Source: Pseudoruminococcus sp964385235
GTDB lineage: Bacteria; Bacillota; Clostridia; Oscillospirales; Acutalibacteraceae
Assembly (NCBI GenBank): GCA_964385235.1
Contig: CAYLOD010000065.1
Location: forward strand, 1 to 10,079
Direction: 5' to 3'
Length of the DNA: 10,079 nt
The notes beneath the pieces are model-generated. The model was given only the letters and a program-made list of their open reading frames with translations, searched no databases and was not told where the DNA came from. The translations under genes were made by a program, and so were the position numbers. Each line of letters begins with the position of its first letter. Positions within the stretch are counted from its first letter, which is position 1. Of the stretch, positions 1 through 6,342 are shown piece by piece.

Positions 1-158
1 AAAGCTCAGGACAACGCCGAAACGTCCGAAACGGAGCTTGCAAAAGCTCAGGACAGCGCCGAAACGCCCGAAACGGAGCTTGCAAAAGCTCAGGACAGCG
101 CCGAAACGCCCGAAACGGAGCTTGCAAAAGCTCAGGACAGCGCCGAAACGCCCGAAAA
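1..158 (+). repeat. Tandem 42-bp coding repeat, about 3.8 copies
   Basis: Units start at 1, 43, 85 and 127. Units 2 and 3 are identical, unit 1 differs from them at two bases, and unit 4 matches for about 32 bases before diverging. Each encodes the 14-residue unit KAQDSAETPETELA in frame. The array touches the left edge, so the true copy number is unknown. Identity at the nucleotide level, including silent positions, points to recent slippage or recombination. Confidence 0.95.
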
Positions 159-3100
159 ATCGGAAGAAACTTCTGTTGCAAAAAAGCCGCAGAAAAAAAG
201 AATTTCCTCGGCAGACCTCACTCTTGATGAGATAATCGTTGCCGAAAAAATGAATGTTCCGATTGATAACGAAGTATCACAGAAAAATGACAATGCGGAC
301 AATGTCATTTTAAGCAAAAAAAGCGCTGAAACCCCCCTGTCGCAGCAGCTTGATTTTTCTGTTCTTTCCGAGCAGGTTGCAGGCGATGTACTTGAATCCA
401 ATGTATCTAAAGCTCACAACGAAATAAATGCGAAAGCTACTGTTGAAGCCGCCGGGGAATCCACGGAGGAAAGTGCCGGAAATGCCCCGGAGGAATCGGC
501 GACCGAAGCTACTGTTGAAGCCGCCGGGGAATCCACGGAGGAAAATGCCGGAAATGCCCCGGAGGAATCGGCGACCGAAGCTACTGTTGAAACCGCCGGG
601 GAATCCACGGAGGAAAGTGCCGTAAATGTCCCGGAGGAATCGGCGACCGAAGCTACTGTTGAAGCCGCCGGGGAAGCCACGGAGGAAAAGACTGAAAATA
701 TAACCGGGGACGAAAACGCGGAAAATAATGTTGAAGAAGCTGTGGCGGAAGAATCAGCTAAAGAGAATATTATTAAGATCGTAGATAAAGCTTCCGAAAA
801 TGAAGCGGAAAATCCTGTCGAAAATCAGGAGCAGTTTACAAATCCCAAAATTATTGAAAAAGAAAAGCCTTTAATGGAATATAAGGCGGACTTTGAAAAA
901 AGCTATGACGAAATTCCGAAAACTCTCCTTATATATAAGAAGAATACAGACAATGACGAATTTGTCGTTATGGCAGGTAAATTCACACGAACAGTCAGAA
1001 GTGAATACCGCGCATATCGCTTTAAGCCGAAAAGCAGCGAACCTGCTCCTCAAGCAAATGATACACCTTCATATTTGTCGGACGGCGCAGACGAAAATCC
1101 GTTCGTAAACGATGCGGTGACCGGCAGCCGGCAAAAAAAGTCCGACGCTGCACTCGAACCCGAGGAAAAAAGTCCTCTTGAGGGAAAATTCCCTGTAAGG
1201 AAAAAGTCTTTGCAAAAAGCCGACGCTCAGTCGGCCAAATCAGAAACATCAGAAAATCCGCCAAAGGCAGAAGCTTCGCGTCCCGCGAACCGAAAAACGG
1301 CGACCCAAATGGCCTCCGCTCCGGGCTTTAAGCGCAAAAAACAGGCCCCTGAAATCATGCCTGATTTAAATACCGACAAAGAACCCGGCGAGGCAAGGGA
1401 CGAGAAAAAATCAGAACAAAAGTCTAAAAAGAAGTCGGCGGCACGTCAGGCAATTAAAAAGAAAACCGAAAAGCTCAAGCTTTTCAGCGACGACGAGGAC
1501 TCAAATAACTCTGATGGCAGCGAAATTGCCACGGAAAAGCGCGAAATCGACGAATACAGAAATCATGACGAGGAAAAGGAAATAAGAGCCGAGCTGTCTG
1601 CAAACTATCATAAGCTGCAAGTTCGTTTGACAGTCGTATCAATAACTCTGATTGCGTCGATCATACTCGATATACTTACAGCTGTTATAAGAGAAACTTT
1701 TATCAACATGACTTTCGGCTGGCTGCTGGCGGCCTTCATAAACGCGGCAATTCTCGGAGTGGCGGTAACAGCCTGCTATATACCAATAATCAACGGAATA
1801 GTTCCGCTGAAAAATTTCAAGGGCAATTCCGACACGGCAGTAGCGTTTGCGTCATTTGCGGCAATTATACAGTCGTTTGTTTCGTTCTTCTCCCCCAACG
1901 CGTTTATAGACGGGACATGTCACTACTACACAACGCTTGTTATTTTAGCTCTGCTCATAAACTGTATCGGCAGAATGATGATAGTATCCCGTGTGCGCGA
2001 GAACTTTAAATTTATAACCATGAACCGTAATCTATATGCGGGAAAGATATACACCGACGAGAAAAACGCCAAGAAAATGTACCCCGGCGCACCACTGAAT
2101 AAACCTCTTATTGCGTACAGAAAGAAAACCAAGTTCCTCTCCGATTTTCTAAAGCTGTCATATGCTCCGGACCCAAGTGAAAATATGGCCGCAAAAATCG
2201 CGCCGTTTACATCGGCAATGTCGCTGTTATGCGCGGTCGTATATGCGTTTATCGCGGGCGGCGTCGCTCAGGGCGCGAGCGCGTTCGCTCTTTTTGCCGT
2301 AATACTCACGCCTGTTTGTGAGCTGATTGCAGTCAATTTACCGATCAAAAAGCTTTGCTCCGCAGTTGCAAGCCGCGGCTGCATGGTGACGAGCTTTGAA
2401 TCCGTAAAGCAGTTCTGCGACACGAACGCTATAATAATAGATTCCTCCGACCTCTATCCCTCGGGAACGGTAACAATGAGCGGCATTAAGACATTCAGCG
2501 GAAGCAAGGTCGATGACGCCATAAGGGGAGCGGCGGCCGTTATGCTTGCAGTTAAGGCTCCCGTTTCAAATATGTTTGAGAATATCGTGCAGGGCAAGCG
2601 GGATACTCTGCCTCATGTTGAAAGCGTAATATACGAGGACGGCCTCGGTCTTGTCGGCTGGGTGAGCGGACAGAGAATACTCCTCGGCAACCGCAGGCTT
2701 CTTGATGCTCACGGGATCAAAGTTCCGTCAGCCGATTATGAGAAAAAATTCACCAGTGCGAGCAAGCAGGCGATTTACCTTTCTCTCGGCGGCGAGCTTG
2801 TCGCGATGTTCGTCGTCAATTACAGAGGTGACCCGCGAATAGCCGAAGAACTTAGAAATCTTGAAAAAAACGGCGTCGTTATCCTTATAAGGACTATAGA
2901 TTCAAACATTACTCAGGACAGAATAGCCGAGGACTTCGGAGTATTCTACCGTTCGGTCAAAATACTTCCCACAGGTCTCGGAAATATAACAAAGGAAATG
3001 ACAGATACTCCCGACGAGAAAACTCGCGCATATATCGCAACTAAGGGCGACGTCAAATCACTTGCAAGGGCTATTTCGGGCTGTATCAGAATAAAGTCAA

Positions 3101-3273
3101 ACGTAACGCTCTCGATAGTCATTCAGATGTTTTCTATAATTCTCGGGTTCATACTTGTCGGAACTATCACCTTCGTATCGGGTATAACAAGGCTCAATAT
3201 ATTAGAGCTCCTTATCTACTATGCTTTCTGGATTATCGTCACAATAGTAGCCCCCGCCGTCCGTAAACCATAG
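1..3273 (+). CDS. Large membrane protein: repeat-rich disordered N-terminus fused to a degenerate P1B-type ATPase-like core (5' end outside window)
   Basis: The frame is open from base 1, so at least 1090 residues are present and the start lies upstream; the in-frame ATG at 250 has no ribosome binding site. Window residues 1-540 are Glu/Ala/Ser/Lys-rich, probably disordered and cytoplasmic, with two tandem repeat blocks. I see eight hydrophobic segments, near residues 542-562, 570-600, 611-630, 642-663, 736-757, 760-780, 1034-1058 and 1065-1088. This is the P1B metal-ATPase layout (4+2+2). Segment 6 carries TPVCEL where the family has CPC, followed by a stretch matching the linker to the phosphorylation site. 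There the family's DKTGTLT is replaced by IIDSSDLYPSGTVT (Asp 814). N-domain-like GLVGWVSGQRILLGN and P-domain-like DPRIAEELRNLEKNGV...RTIDSNIT (about 944-971) follow. The A-domain TGE and the GDGxND motif are absent. Homology to P1B ATPases looks sound; ATP-driven transport looks unlikely. A scaffold, sensor or regulatory role is only a guess. Probably co-transcribed with rpe, 52 bp downstream. Confidence 0.8.
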   Translation, partial: KAQDNAETSETELAKAQDSAETPETELAKAQDSAETPETELAKAQDSAETPEKSEETSVAKKPQKKRISSADLTLDEIIVAEKMNVPIDNEVSQKNDNADNVILSKKSAETPLSQQLDFSVLSEQVAGDVLESNVSKAHNEINAKATVEAAGESTEESAGNAPEESATEATVEAAGESTEENAGNAPEESATEATVETAGESTEESAVNVPEESATEATVEAAGEATEEKTENITGDENAENNVEEAVAEESAKENIIKIVDKASENEAENPVENQEQFTNPKIIEKEKPLMEYKADFEKSYDEIPKTLLIYKKNTDNDEFVVMAGKFTRTVRSEYRAYRFKPKSSEPAPQANDTPSYLSDGADENPFVNDAVTGSRQKKSDAALEPEEKSPLEGKFPVRKKSLQKADAQSAKSETSENPPKAEASRPANRKTATQMASAPGFKRKKQAPEIMPDLNTDKEPGEARDEKKSEQKSKKKSAARQAIKKKTEKLKLFSDDEDSNNSDGSEIATEKREIDEYRNHDEEKEIRAELSANYHKLQVRLTVVSITLIASIILDILTAVIRETFINMTFGWLLAAFINAAILGVAVTACYIPIINGIVPLKNFKGNSDTAVAFASFAAIIQSFVSFFSPNAFIDGTCHYYTTLVILALLINCIGRMMIVSRVRENFKFITMNRNLYAGKIYTDEKNAKKMYPGAPLNKPLIAYRKKTKFLSDFLKLSYAPDPSENMAAKIAPFTSAMSLLCAVVYAFIAGGVAQGASAFALFAVILTPVCELIAVNLPIKKLCSAVASRGCMVTSFESVKQFCDTNAIIIDSSDLYPSGTVTMSGIKTFSGSKVDDAIRGAAAVMLAVKAPVSNMFENIVQGKRDTLPHVESVIYEDGLGLVGWVSGQRILLGNRRLLDAHGIKVPSADYEKKFTSASKQAIYLSLGGELVAMFVVNYRGDPRIAEELRNLEKNGVVILIRTIDSNITQDRIAEDFGVFYRSVKILPTGLGNITKEMTDTPDEKTRAYIATKGDVKSLARAISGCIRIKSNVTLSIVIQMFSIILGFILVGTITFVSGITRLNILELLIYYAFWIIVTIVAPAVRKP
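436..687 (+). repeat. Tandem 72-bp coding repeat, 3.5 copies
   Basis: Units start at 436, 508, 580 and 652 (partial). Units 1 and 2 differ at a single base; unit 3 carries a few substitutions. Each full unit encodes 24 residues beginning ATVEAAGESTEE and ending PEESATE, so copy-number changes keep the reading frame. It is unrelated in sequence to the 42-bp array in the same gene. The encoded segment is strongly acidic and predicted to be disordered. Confidence 0.95.
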
Positions 3274-3274
3274 C

Positions 3275-3295
3275 CGGGTGCCCGGTACTCACCCG
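3275..3295 (+). terminator. Small hairpin after the membrane protein gene, possible weak terminator or attenuator
   Basis: CGGGTG (3275-3280) pairs with CACCCG (3290-3295) across a 9-base loop two bases after the stop codon, followed a few bases later by ATTTTATTTAT. The stem is short and the U tract interrupted, so partial read-through into rpe is more likely than full termination. Confidence 0.3.
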
Positions 3296-3325
3296 CCGCA
3301 TTTTATTTATGGGAATGATAGAATT

Positions 3326-3988
3326 ATGAAAATTGCACCGTCGATGCTCTCATGCGACTTCTCAAAGATGGGAGAAGAACTTGTACGAATAGATAACGGA
3401 GGGGCGGATCTCATACATCTTGATGTTATGGACGGACATTTTGTGCCGAATATTACAATAGGTCCCGATATTATTTCGGCTCTGCGTCCTTATTCAAGAC
3501 TGCCGTTTGATGTTCACCTTATGATCGACCGCCCGTTTGACTATATCGAGCAGTTTTCACGGGCGGGCGCGGATATAATAACCTTTCATGTTGAAGCTGA
3601 ATCCGACATTTCCACCACTATCGAAAAAATTAAATCATTCGGTGTCAAACCCGGACTTGTCATTAAACCAAACACCCCCGCCGAAAGTGTGTTCCCGTAT
3701 CTCGACAAAGTTTATATGATACTCATTATGACTGTTGAACCCGGCTTCAGCGGTCAGAGCTTCATGGCGGATATGCTGCCCAAGGCTGCGGCAATTAAGG
3801 ATAAAGCCGCCAGAATGGGACTTGACATACTTGTTGAGATAGACGGCGGAGTAAACGAGGACACTATTGCCCAGGCCGCGAGCGCGGGAGCTGACATATG
3901 CGTATCGGGAACAGGAGTATTCAAGGCGGAGGACGCGTCGGCGGCAATAAAAAATTTAAAGCGTATTTCCGATAATGCCCTGAAGTAA
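3326..3988 (+). CDS. rpe: Ribulose-phosphate 3-epimerase
   Basis: Interconverts D-ribulose 5-phosphate and D-xylulose 5-phosphate in the pentose phosphate pathway; a cytosolic TIM barrel. The 220 residues match the family's usual length. Family signatures appear in order: APSMLSCDF at 4-12, HLDVMDGHFVPNITIGP at 31-47, HLMIDRP at 64-70, MTVEPGFSGQ at 135-144, EIDGGVN at 171-177 and GADICVSGTGVF at 188-199. Expected metal and acid-base residues are His31, Asp33, His64 and Asp173. MTVEPGF is usually followed by GGQ; here it is SGQ. The ATG at 3326 fits the family N-terminus and has GGGA 12 bp upstream. An in-frame GTG at 3278 would add 16 unrelated residues and lies inside a hairpin, so it was not used. 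The next gene starts 12 bp downstream, which suggests one transcript. Confidence 0.95.
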   Translation: MKIAPSMLSCDFSKMGEELVRIDNGGADLIHLDVMDGHFVPNITIGPDIISALRPYSRLPFDVHLMIDRPFDYIEQFSRAGADIITFHVEAESDISTTIEKIKSFGVKPGLVIKPNTPAESVFPYLDKVYMILIMTVEPGFSGQSFMADMLPKAAAIKDKAARMGLDILVEIDGGVNEDTIAQAASAGADICVSGTGVFKAEDASAAIKNLKRISDNALK

Positions 3989-4000
3989 AGGAGCTTTATT

Positions 4001-4573
4001 ATGACAGAGAATTTCAGCGAGCTTGAATCACAATGTATGTCGTGCAGAAGATGCCGCCTCTGTGAAACAAGAACCAATGTTGTATTCGGCGTCGGCGTTT
4101 CCGATGCCGAGGTTATGTTTATCGGAGAGGGTCCCGGACAAAACGAGGACGAACAGGGTGAACCGTTTGTGGGCAGAGGCGGTCAGCTTCTCGACAAAAT
4201 GCTAACAGCGGTTGACCTCGACCGCAAAAAAAATATCTACATAGCTAATATAGTAAAGTGCCGCCCGCCTAAGAACCGCGACCCGCTCCCCGATGAGCAG
4301 GAAGCGTGTATCGACTGGCTTAGGAATCAATTCGCGCTAATCCGCCCGAAAATAATAGTATGCCTCGGCAGGATAGCCGCCGCAAAGATAATTAAGCCCG
4401 ATTTTAAAATCACGCGTGAGCACGGTATATTCTTTGAAAGGAACGGCCTCCTGATGATGGCTACGCTTCACCCCGCGGCACTGCTCAGAAATCCGAAAAA
4501 CAAGCCCGAAGCATTTGAGGATTACCTTAAATTACAGGAAAAAATCAGGGAGATCTGCGACCATACATATTGA
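4001..4573 (+). CDS. Family 4 (Fe-S) uracil-DNA glycosylase
   Basis: Removes uracil from DNA (from cytosine deamination or dUTP incorporation), starting base-excision repair. The 190 residues carry the family-4 marks: GEGPGQNED at 42-50, GEPFVGRGGQLLDKML at 53-68, IVKCRPPKNRDPLP at 84-97 and HPAALLRNP at 157-165. Cys15, Cys18, Cys87 and Cys103 align with the four [4Fe-4S] ligands known from the Thermus thermophilus enzyme; Cys12 and Cys21 are additional. The ATG at 4001 is 7 bp after AAAGGAG (3987-3993), which overlaps the rpe stop, so translation is tightly linked to rpe. Databases sometimes label this family 'SPO1 DNA polymerase-related', a historical domain name; this is a stand-alone glycosylase and not a polymerase. 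A conventional family-1 Ung is not visible in the window. Confidence 0.93.
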   Translation: MTENFSELESQCMSCRRCRLCETRTNVVFGVGVSDAEVMFIGEGPGQNEDEQGEPFVGRGGQLLDKMLTAVDLDRKKNIYIANIVKCRPPKNRDPLPDEQEACIDWLRNQFALIRPKIIVCLGRIAAAKIIKPDFKITREHGIFFERNGLLMMATLHPAALLRNPKNKPEAFEDYLKLQEKIREICDHTY

Positions 4574-4785
4574 GCCGCTTTGAATCTCAAATATTCGGGA
4601 GGGACTGCCTGTGAAATATCGCCAAAACAGCGTTAGTCGTCTGAGCCGCCGTTCCCGCGGCAACGCTTTCGGGCAATTCGGGCGCGTTTTATCTGTGCCC
4701 CGGTATTATTGCGTGCGTTGCCGATATAATAATTATGAAATCCATAAGCTATATGAAAAATAATAAAAAGCAAGGAGCGATTTTA
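4574..4785 (+). other. GC-rich intergenic stretch with possible hairpin
   Basis: This gap separates the rpe/UDG block from the tautomerase gene. It holds GCGTT (4630-4634) and GCCGC (4645-4649), which together could pair with the contiguous GCGGCAACGC (4657-4666), leaving a 10-base bulge on the left side. No clear U tract follows, so it is not a typical terminator. A TATAAT at 4725-4730 could be the -10 of the next gene, but I see no convincing -35 at the right spacing. A short ORF across this gap is listed separately. Confidence 0.4.
4611..4763 (+). CDS. Possible 50-residue basic small protein, unproven
   Basis: A GTG at 4611 sits 7 bp after GGGAGGG (4597-4603), a strong ribosome-binding-site-like sequence, and opens a frame to TAA at 4761-4763. 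The product begins MKYRQNSVSRLSRRSRG, is rich in Arg and ends KLYEK. It has a CVRC pair near residues 34-37 and no membrane segment. It matches no family I recognise. The frame could be chance, because GC-rich noncoding DNA often stays open this long, and it overlaps the putative hairpin. The main support is the ribosome binding site placement. Confidence 0.25.
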   Translation: MKYRQNSVSRLSRRSRGNAFGQFGRVLSVPRYYCVRCRYNNYEIHKLYEK

Positions 4786-5127
4786 ATGCCATTTATTGAA
4801 CTGAAAACAACGGAAGCAATATCAAAGGAAAAGGAAACCGAACTGAAAACAGCTTTTGGCAAAGCAATTACACTTATCCCCGGTAAAAGCGAACAGTGGC
4901 TGATGCTGAACCTCTGTGATAATCAAAAAATGTGGTTCAAAGGCAGCGACGAGCCGGCAGCAATGCTTGAGGTAAAGATCTACGGCGCAGCGTCGCCGAA
5001 AAACTACAATGACCTTACCGCAAGGCTGACAAAGATTGTTTCCGATACTTTAAATATTCAAAGCTCAAGAGTATATGTGAAGTATGACGAGGTAAAATAC
5101 TGGGGTCTTGACGGCGGCAATTTCTGA
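4786..5127 (+). CDS. MIF-like tautomerase family protein
   Basis: A 113-residue member of the tautomerase superfamily, MIF (macrophage migration inhibitory factor) branch. These are small trimeric enzymes that use an N-terminal proline as catalytic base for keto-enol tautomerisation of substrates such as phenylpyruvate. After Met removal Pro1 would be exposed (PFIELKT). In mature numbering Lys33 aligns with MIF Lys32, Ile64 with Ile64 and Tyr96 (RVYVKYDEV) with Tyr95; MIF Asn97 is replaced by Lys98. The C-terminus (YWGLDGGNF) resembles the MIF end. The CxxC redox motif of animal MIF is absent (EPAAML at that place). AAGGAG (4772-4777) is 8 bp before the ATG at 4786; the in-frame ATG 51 bases upstream has no such site and would block Pro1. 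It appears to be a single-gene unit. The natural substrate is unknown. Confidence 0.88.
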   Translation: MPFIELKTTEAISKEKETELKTAFGKAITLIPGKSEQWLMLNLCDNQKMWFKGSDEPAAMLEVKIYGAASPKNYNDLTARLTKIVSDTLNIQSSRVYVKYDEVKYWGLDGGNF

Positions 5128-5248
5128 TTATCTGCCGAAAATCCGCGCGCGAAAAGCATTGGCAAACAGCGGCTCTTGTTTCTCTTTTAATAAAAATAAC
5201 CTTTTTTAAATAATAGTATCCGTATCATAACAAATTATTCATAAATAC
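5128..5248. other. Intergenic, AT-rich; no gene or clear terminator seen
   Basis: Between the tautomerase stop and the padR promoter. AAACA and TGTTT at about 5163-5182 could form a 5-bp stem before CTCTTTTAATAAAA, which would be a weak terminator at best. I see nothing else. Confidence 0.4.
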
Positions 5249-5276
5249 TTGATTTTATCCCAAAATTTGCTATAAT
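5249..5276 (+). promoter_or_regulatory. Sigma-A-type promoter of the PadR-family gene
   Basis: TTGATT (5249-5254), a 16-bp spacer and a perfect TATAAT (5271-5276) preceded by TGC (extended -10). Transcription would start near 5283, giving a leader of about 33 bases. AGGGAAAGG (5296-5304) is the ribosome binding site, 11 bp before the ATG. TGCTAT occurs at the -10 and again about 17 bp downstream, a possible but unproven regulator site. Confidence 0.8.
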
Positions 5277-5315
5277 ATTTGTAATGCTATTGATTAGGGA
5301 AAGGTACGATAATAA

Positions 5316-5678
5316 ATGAGTAAAGTTTCCAAGGATGTCGGTCATACTTTTGAAGAATATTTTAAAAGAGCAACAAGTCCTATGCTGGTGCTGTATCTGC
5401 TTAAGAAAGAGCCAATGTATGTTTACAACCTTTCACGGGAGCTTGAGAAGCGCAGCAACAATGTCTATAAAATGAACTTCCTCTACCCTGTTTTGTATCG
5501 TTTGCAGGAGCAGGGATATGTCACCGAGTATTCACAGGAAATTACAGAAAACCATAGAACTCGCAATTACTATTCAATTACCGAGGACGGGGAAAAATAT
5601 CTTGAAAAAATTATTGAGCAGTATAAAGATCTTATTTCCGCTGTCGAGGTTATTATGAACAGCTGCGATAATGACTGA
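5316..5678 (+). CDS. PadR-family transcriptional regulator
   Basis: A 120-residue winged-helix DNA-binding protein. The central part matches the PadR pattern: TSPMLVLYLLKKEPMYVYNL (about 21-40, helix 1 and start of helix 2), NFLYPVLYRLQEQGYV (54-69, recognition helix) and NYYSITEDGEKYLEKI (84-99, wing and following helix). A short C-terminal helix (100-116) would dimerise, as in the small PadR subfamily. PadR proteins usually repress efflux pumps, envelope-stress membrane proteins or phenolic-acid genes, often adjacent to themselves. Here no such target adjoins: the gene has its own promoter and a strong terminator right after it. It may act on itself or on distant genes; the ligand cannot be told from sequence. 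Confidence 0.87.
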   Translation: MSKVSKDVGHTFEEYFKRATSPMLVLYLLKKEPMYVYNLSRELEKRSNNVYKMNFLYPVLYRLQEQGYVTEYSQEITENHRTRNYYSITEDGEKYLEKIIEQYKDLISAVEVIMNSCDND

Positions 5679-5719
5679 AGCTCTTTGAAACAGGCGAATT
5701 GCATTTTGTGTAAGTTCAT

Positions 5720-5750
5720 GCCATGAGCCGATATCGGCTCATGGCTTTTT
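5720..5750 (+). terminator. Rho-independent terminator after the PadR gene
   Basis: A perfect inverted repeat with two 13-base arms (5720-5732 and 5733-5745) starts GCCATGAGCC and ends GGCTCATGGC, followed directly by TTTTT (5746-5750). It lies 41 bp after the stop codon. The A run needed for a strong terminator on the other strand is missing, so it works on the + strand. Confidence 0.93.
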
Positions 5751-5775
5751 GCATTATAAAACATTGTGCTGCGAC

Positions 5776-5804
5776 TTGCGAAAAAATTATGAATATGATA
5801 AAAT
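5776..5804 (+). promoter_or_regulatory. Promoter of the Rrf2/IscR-like gene
   Basis: TTGCGA (5776-5781), a 17-bp spacer and TAAAAT (5799-5804) preceded by TG at 5796-5797, an extended -10. The leader is short (start near 5811). The ribosome binding site is GAGGTG (5826-5831), 5 bp before the GTG start at 5837. Confidence 0.75.
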
Positions 5805-5819
5805 ATCAGTAAATTGATA
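5796..5819. promoter_or_regulatory. Candidate operator: three TGATA/TATCA half-sites over the -10 and start site
   Basis: TGATA (5796-5800), TATCA (5804-5808) and TGATA (5815-5819) form two overlapping inverted repeats, with 3-base and 6-base centres. They cover the -10 box and the likely transcription start of the Rrf2/IscR-like gene. Rrf2 regulators commonly repress their own promoters, so autoregulation is a reasonable inference, but the arms are only 5 bp and AT-rich. Confidence 0.4.
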
Positions 5820-5836
5820 GACTTTGAGGTGAAACC

Positions 5837-6265
5837 GTGAAAATCTCAACAAAAGGAAGGTACGGCGTCCGTATGCTTACCGACCTTGCCGAGCACAAAA
5901 ACGAAGGCTATGTCACGTTGAAAGATGTTGCCGAGCGTCAGGATATTTCCAAAAAATATCTTGAGCAGATAGTCCCTCTTTTGAACAAAGCGGGCATACT
6001 GAAGTCGAACCGCGGCTTTCAAGGCGGTTATACTCTCGCGCGGGACGCCGACAGTATTACCGTCGGCGAGGTACTGCGTGTAACAGAGGGCAGCATAGCT
6101 CCTGTTGCATGTCTTGATTATGAACCTGTCAAATGTGAGAGAGCCGAACAATGCAAGACCCTTTTTGTTTGGCAGGGACTGTACAAGATAATTACCGACT
6201 ACCTTGACGGCATCACTATTCAGGATATAGTTGATCACGGTATGCAGGACAACTATGTGATCTGA
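5837..6265 (+). CDS. Rrf2-family transcriptional regulator, IscR-like, with three putative Fe-S cysteines
   Basis: A 142-residue winged-helix regulator. MKISTKGRYGVRMLTDLA is the classic Rrf2 N-terminus; VTLKDVAERQDISKKYLEQI (27-46) is the helix-turn-helix and SNRGFQGGYTLARD (57-70) the wing. Cys92, Cys100 and Cys106 sit where IscR holds a [2Fe-2S] cluster (Cys92/98/104 in E. coli), with slightly wider first spacing. This argues for an Fe-S or redox sensor rather than a CymR-type cysteine regulator, which lacks these residues. In many Clostridia such a gene is followed by cysteine desulfurase and iscU/nifU-like scaffold genes; here the next gene is a tiny Cys-rich peptide and then convergent alaS. 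The start is GTG at 5837, set by GAGGTG 5 bp upstream and by the conserved N-terminus. Confidence 0.9.
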   Translation: MKISTKGRYGVRMLTDLAEHKNEGYVTLKDVAERQDISKKYLEQIVPLLNKAGILKSNRGFQGGYTLARDADSITVGEVLRVTEGSIAPVACLDYEPVKCERAEQCKTLFVWQGLYKIITDYLDGITIQDIVDHGMQDNYVI

Positions 6266-6277
6266 CGCCCGAAAACT

Positions 6278-6308
6278 TTGTAACACCTCTCCGCCTTTCG
6301 CGTATACT
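6278..6308 (+). promoter_or_regulatory. Likely promoter of the Cys-rich peptide gene
   Basis: TTGTAA (6278-6283) and TATACT (6303-6308) with a long 19-bp spacer. The -10 is part of a perfect inverted repeat, TATACT-GA-AGTATA (6303-6316), which could bind a regulator. The AAAGGAG ribosome binding site at 6325-6331 lies 11 bp before the ATG. There is no terminator between the Rrf2 gene and this point, so read-through from upstream is also possible. Confidence 0.45.
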
Positions 6309-6342
6309 GAAGTATAACCAAACGAAAGGAGAGAAATAAAGC

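Noticed and set aside
38..235. Lys/Arg-rich ORF in the second frame of the 42-bp repeats
   Set aside because: Because the unit length is a multiple of three, every frame repeats and stays open. The first frame is the real one, as it continues to the membrane core.
250..252. ATG as start of the large membrane protein
   Set aside because: The frame is open back to base 1 with repeat-coded protein, and no ribosome binding site precedes this ATG.
1..690. Possible CRISPR array
   Set aside because: The repeats are contiguous coding units with no spacers between them.
4735..4785. Upstream ATG for the tautomerase
   Set aside because: It lacks a ribosome binding site and would bury the catalytic Pro1; the ATG at 4786 has AAGGAG at the right distance.
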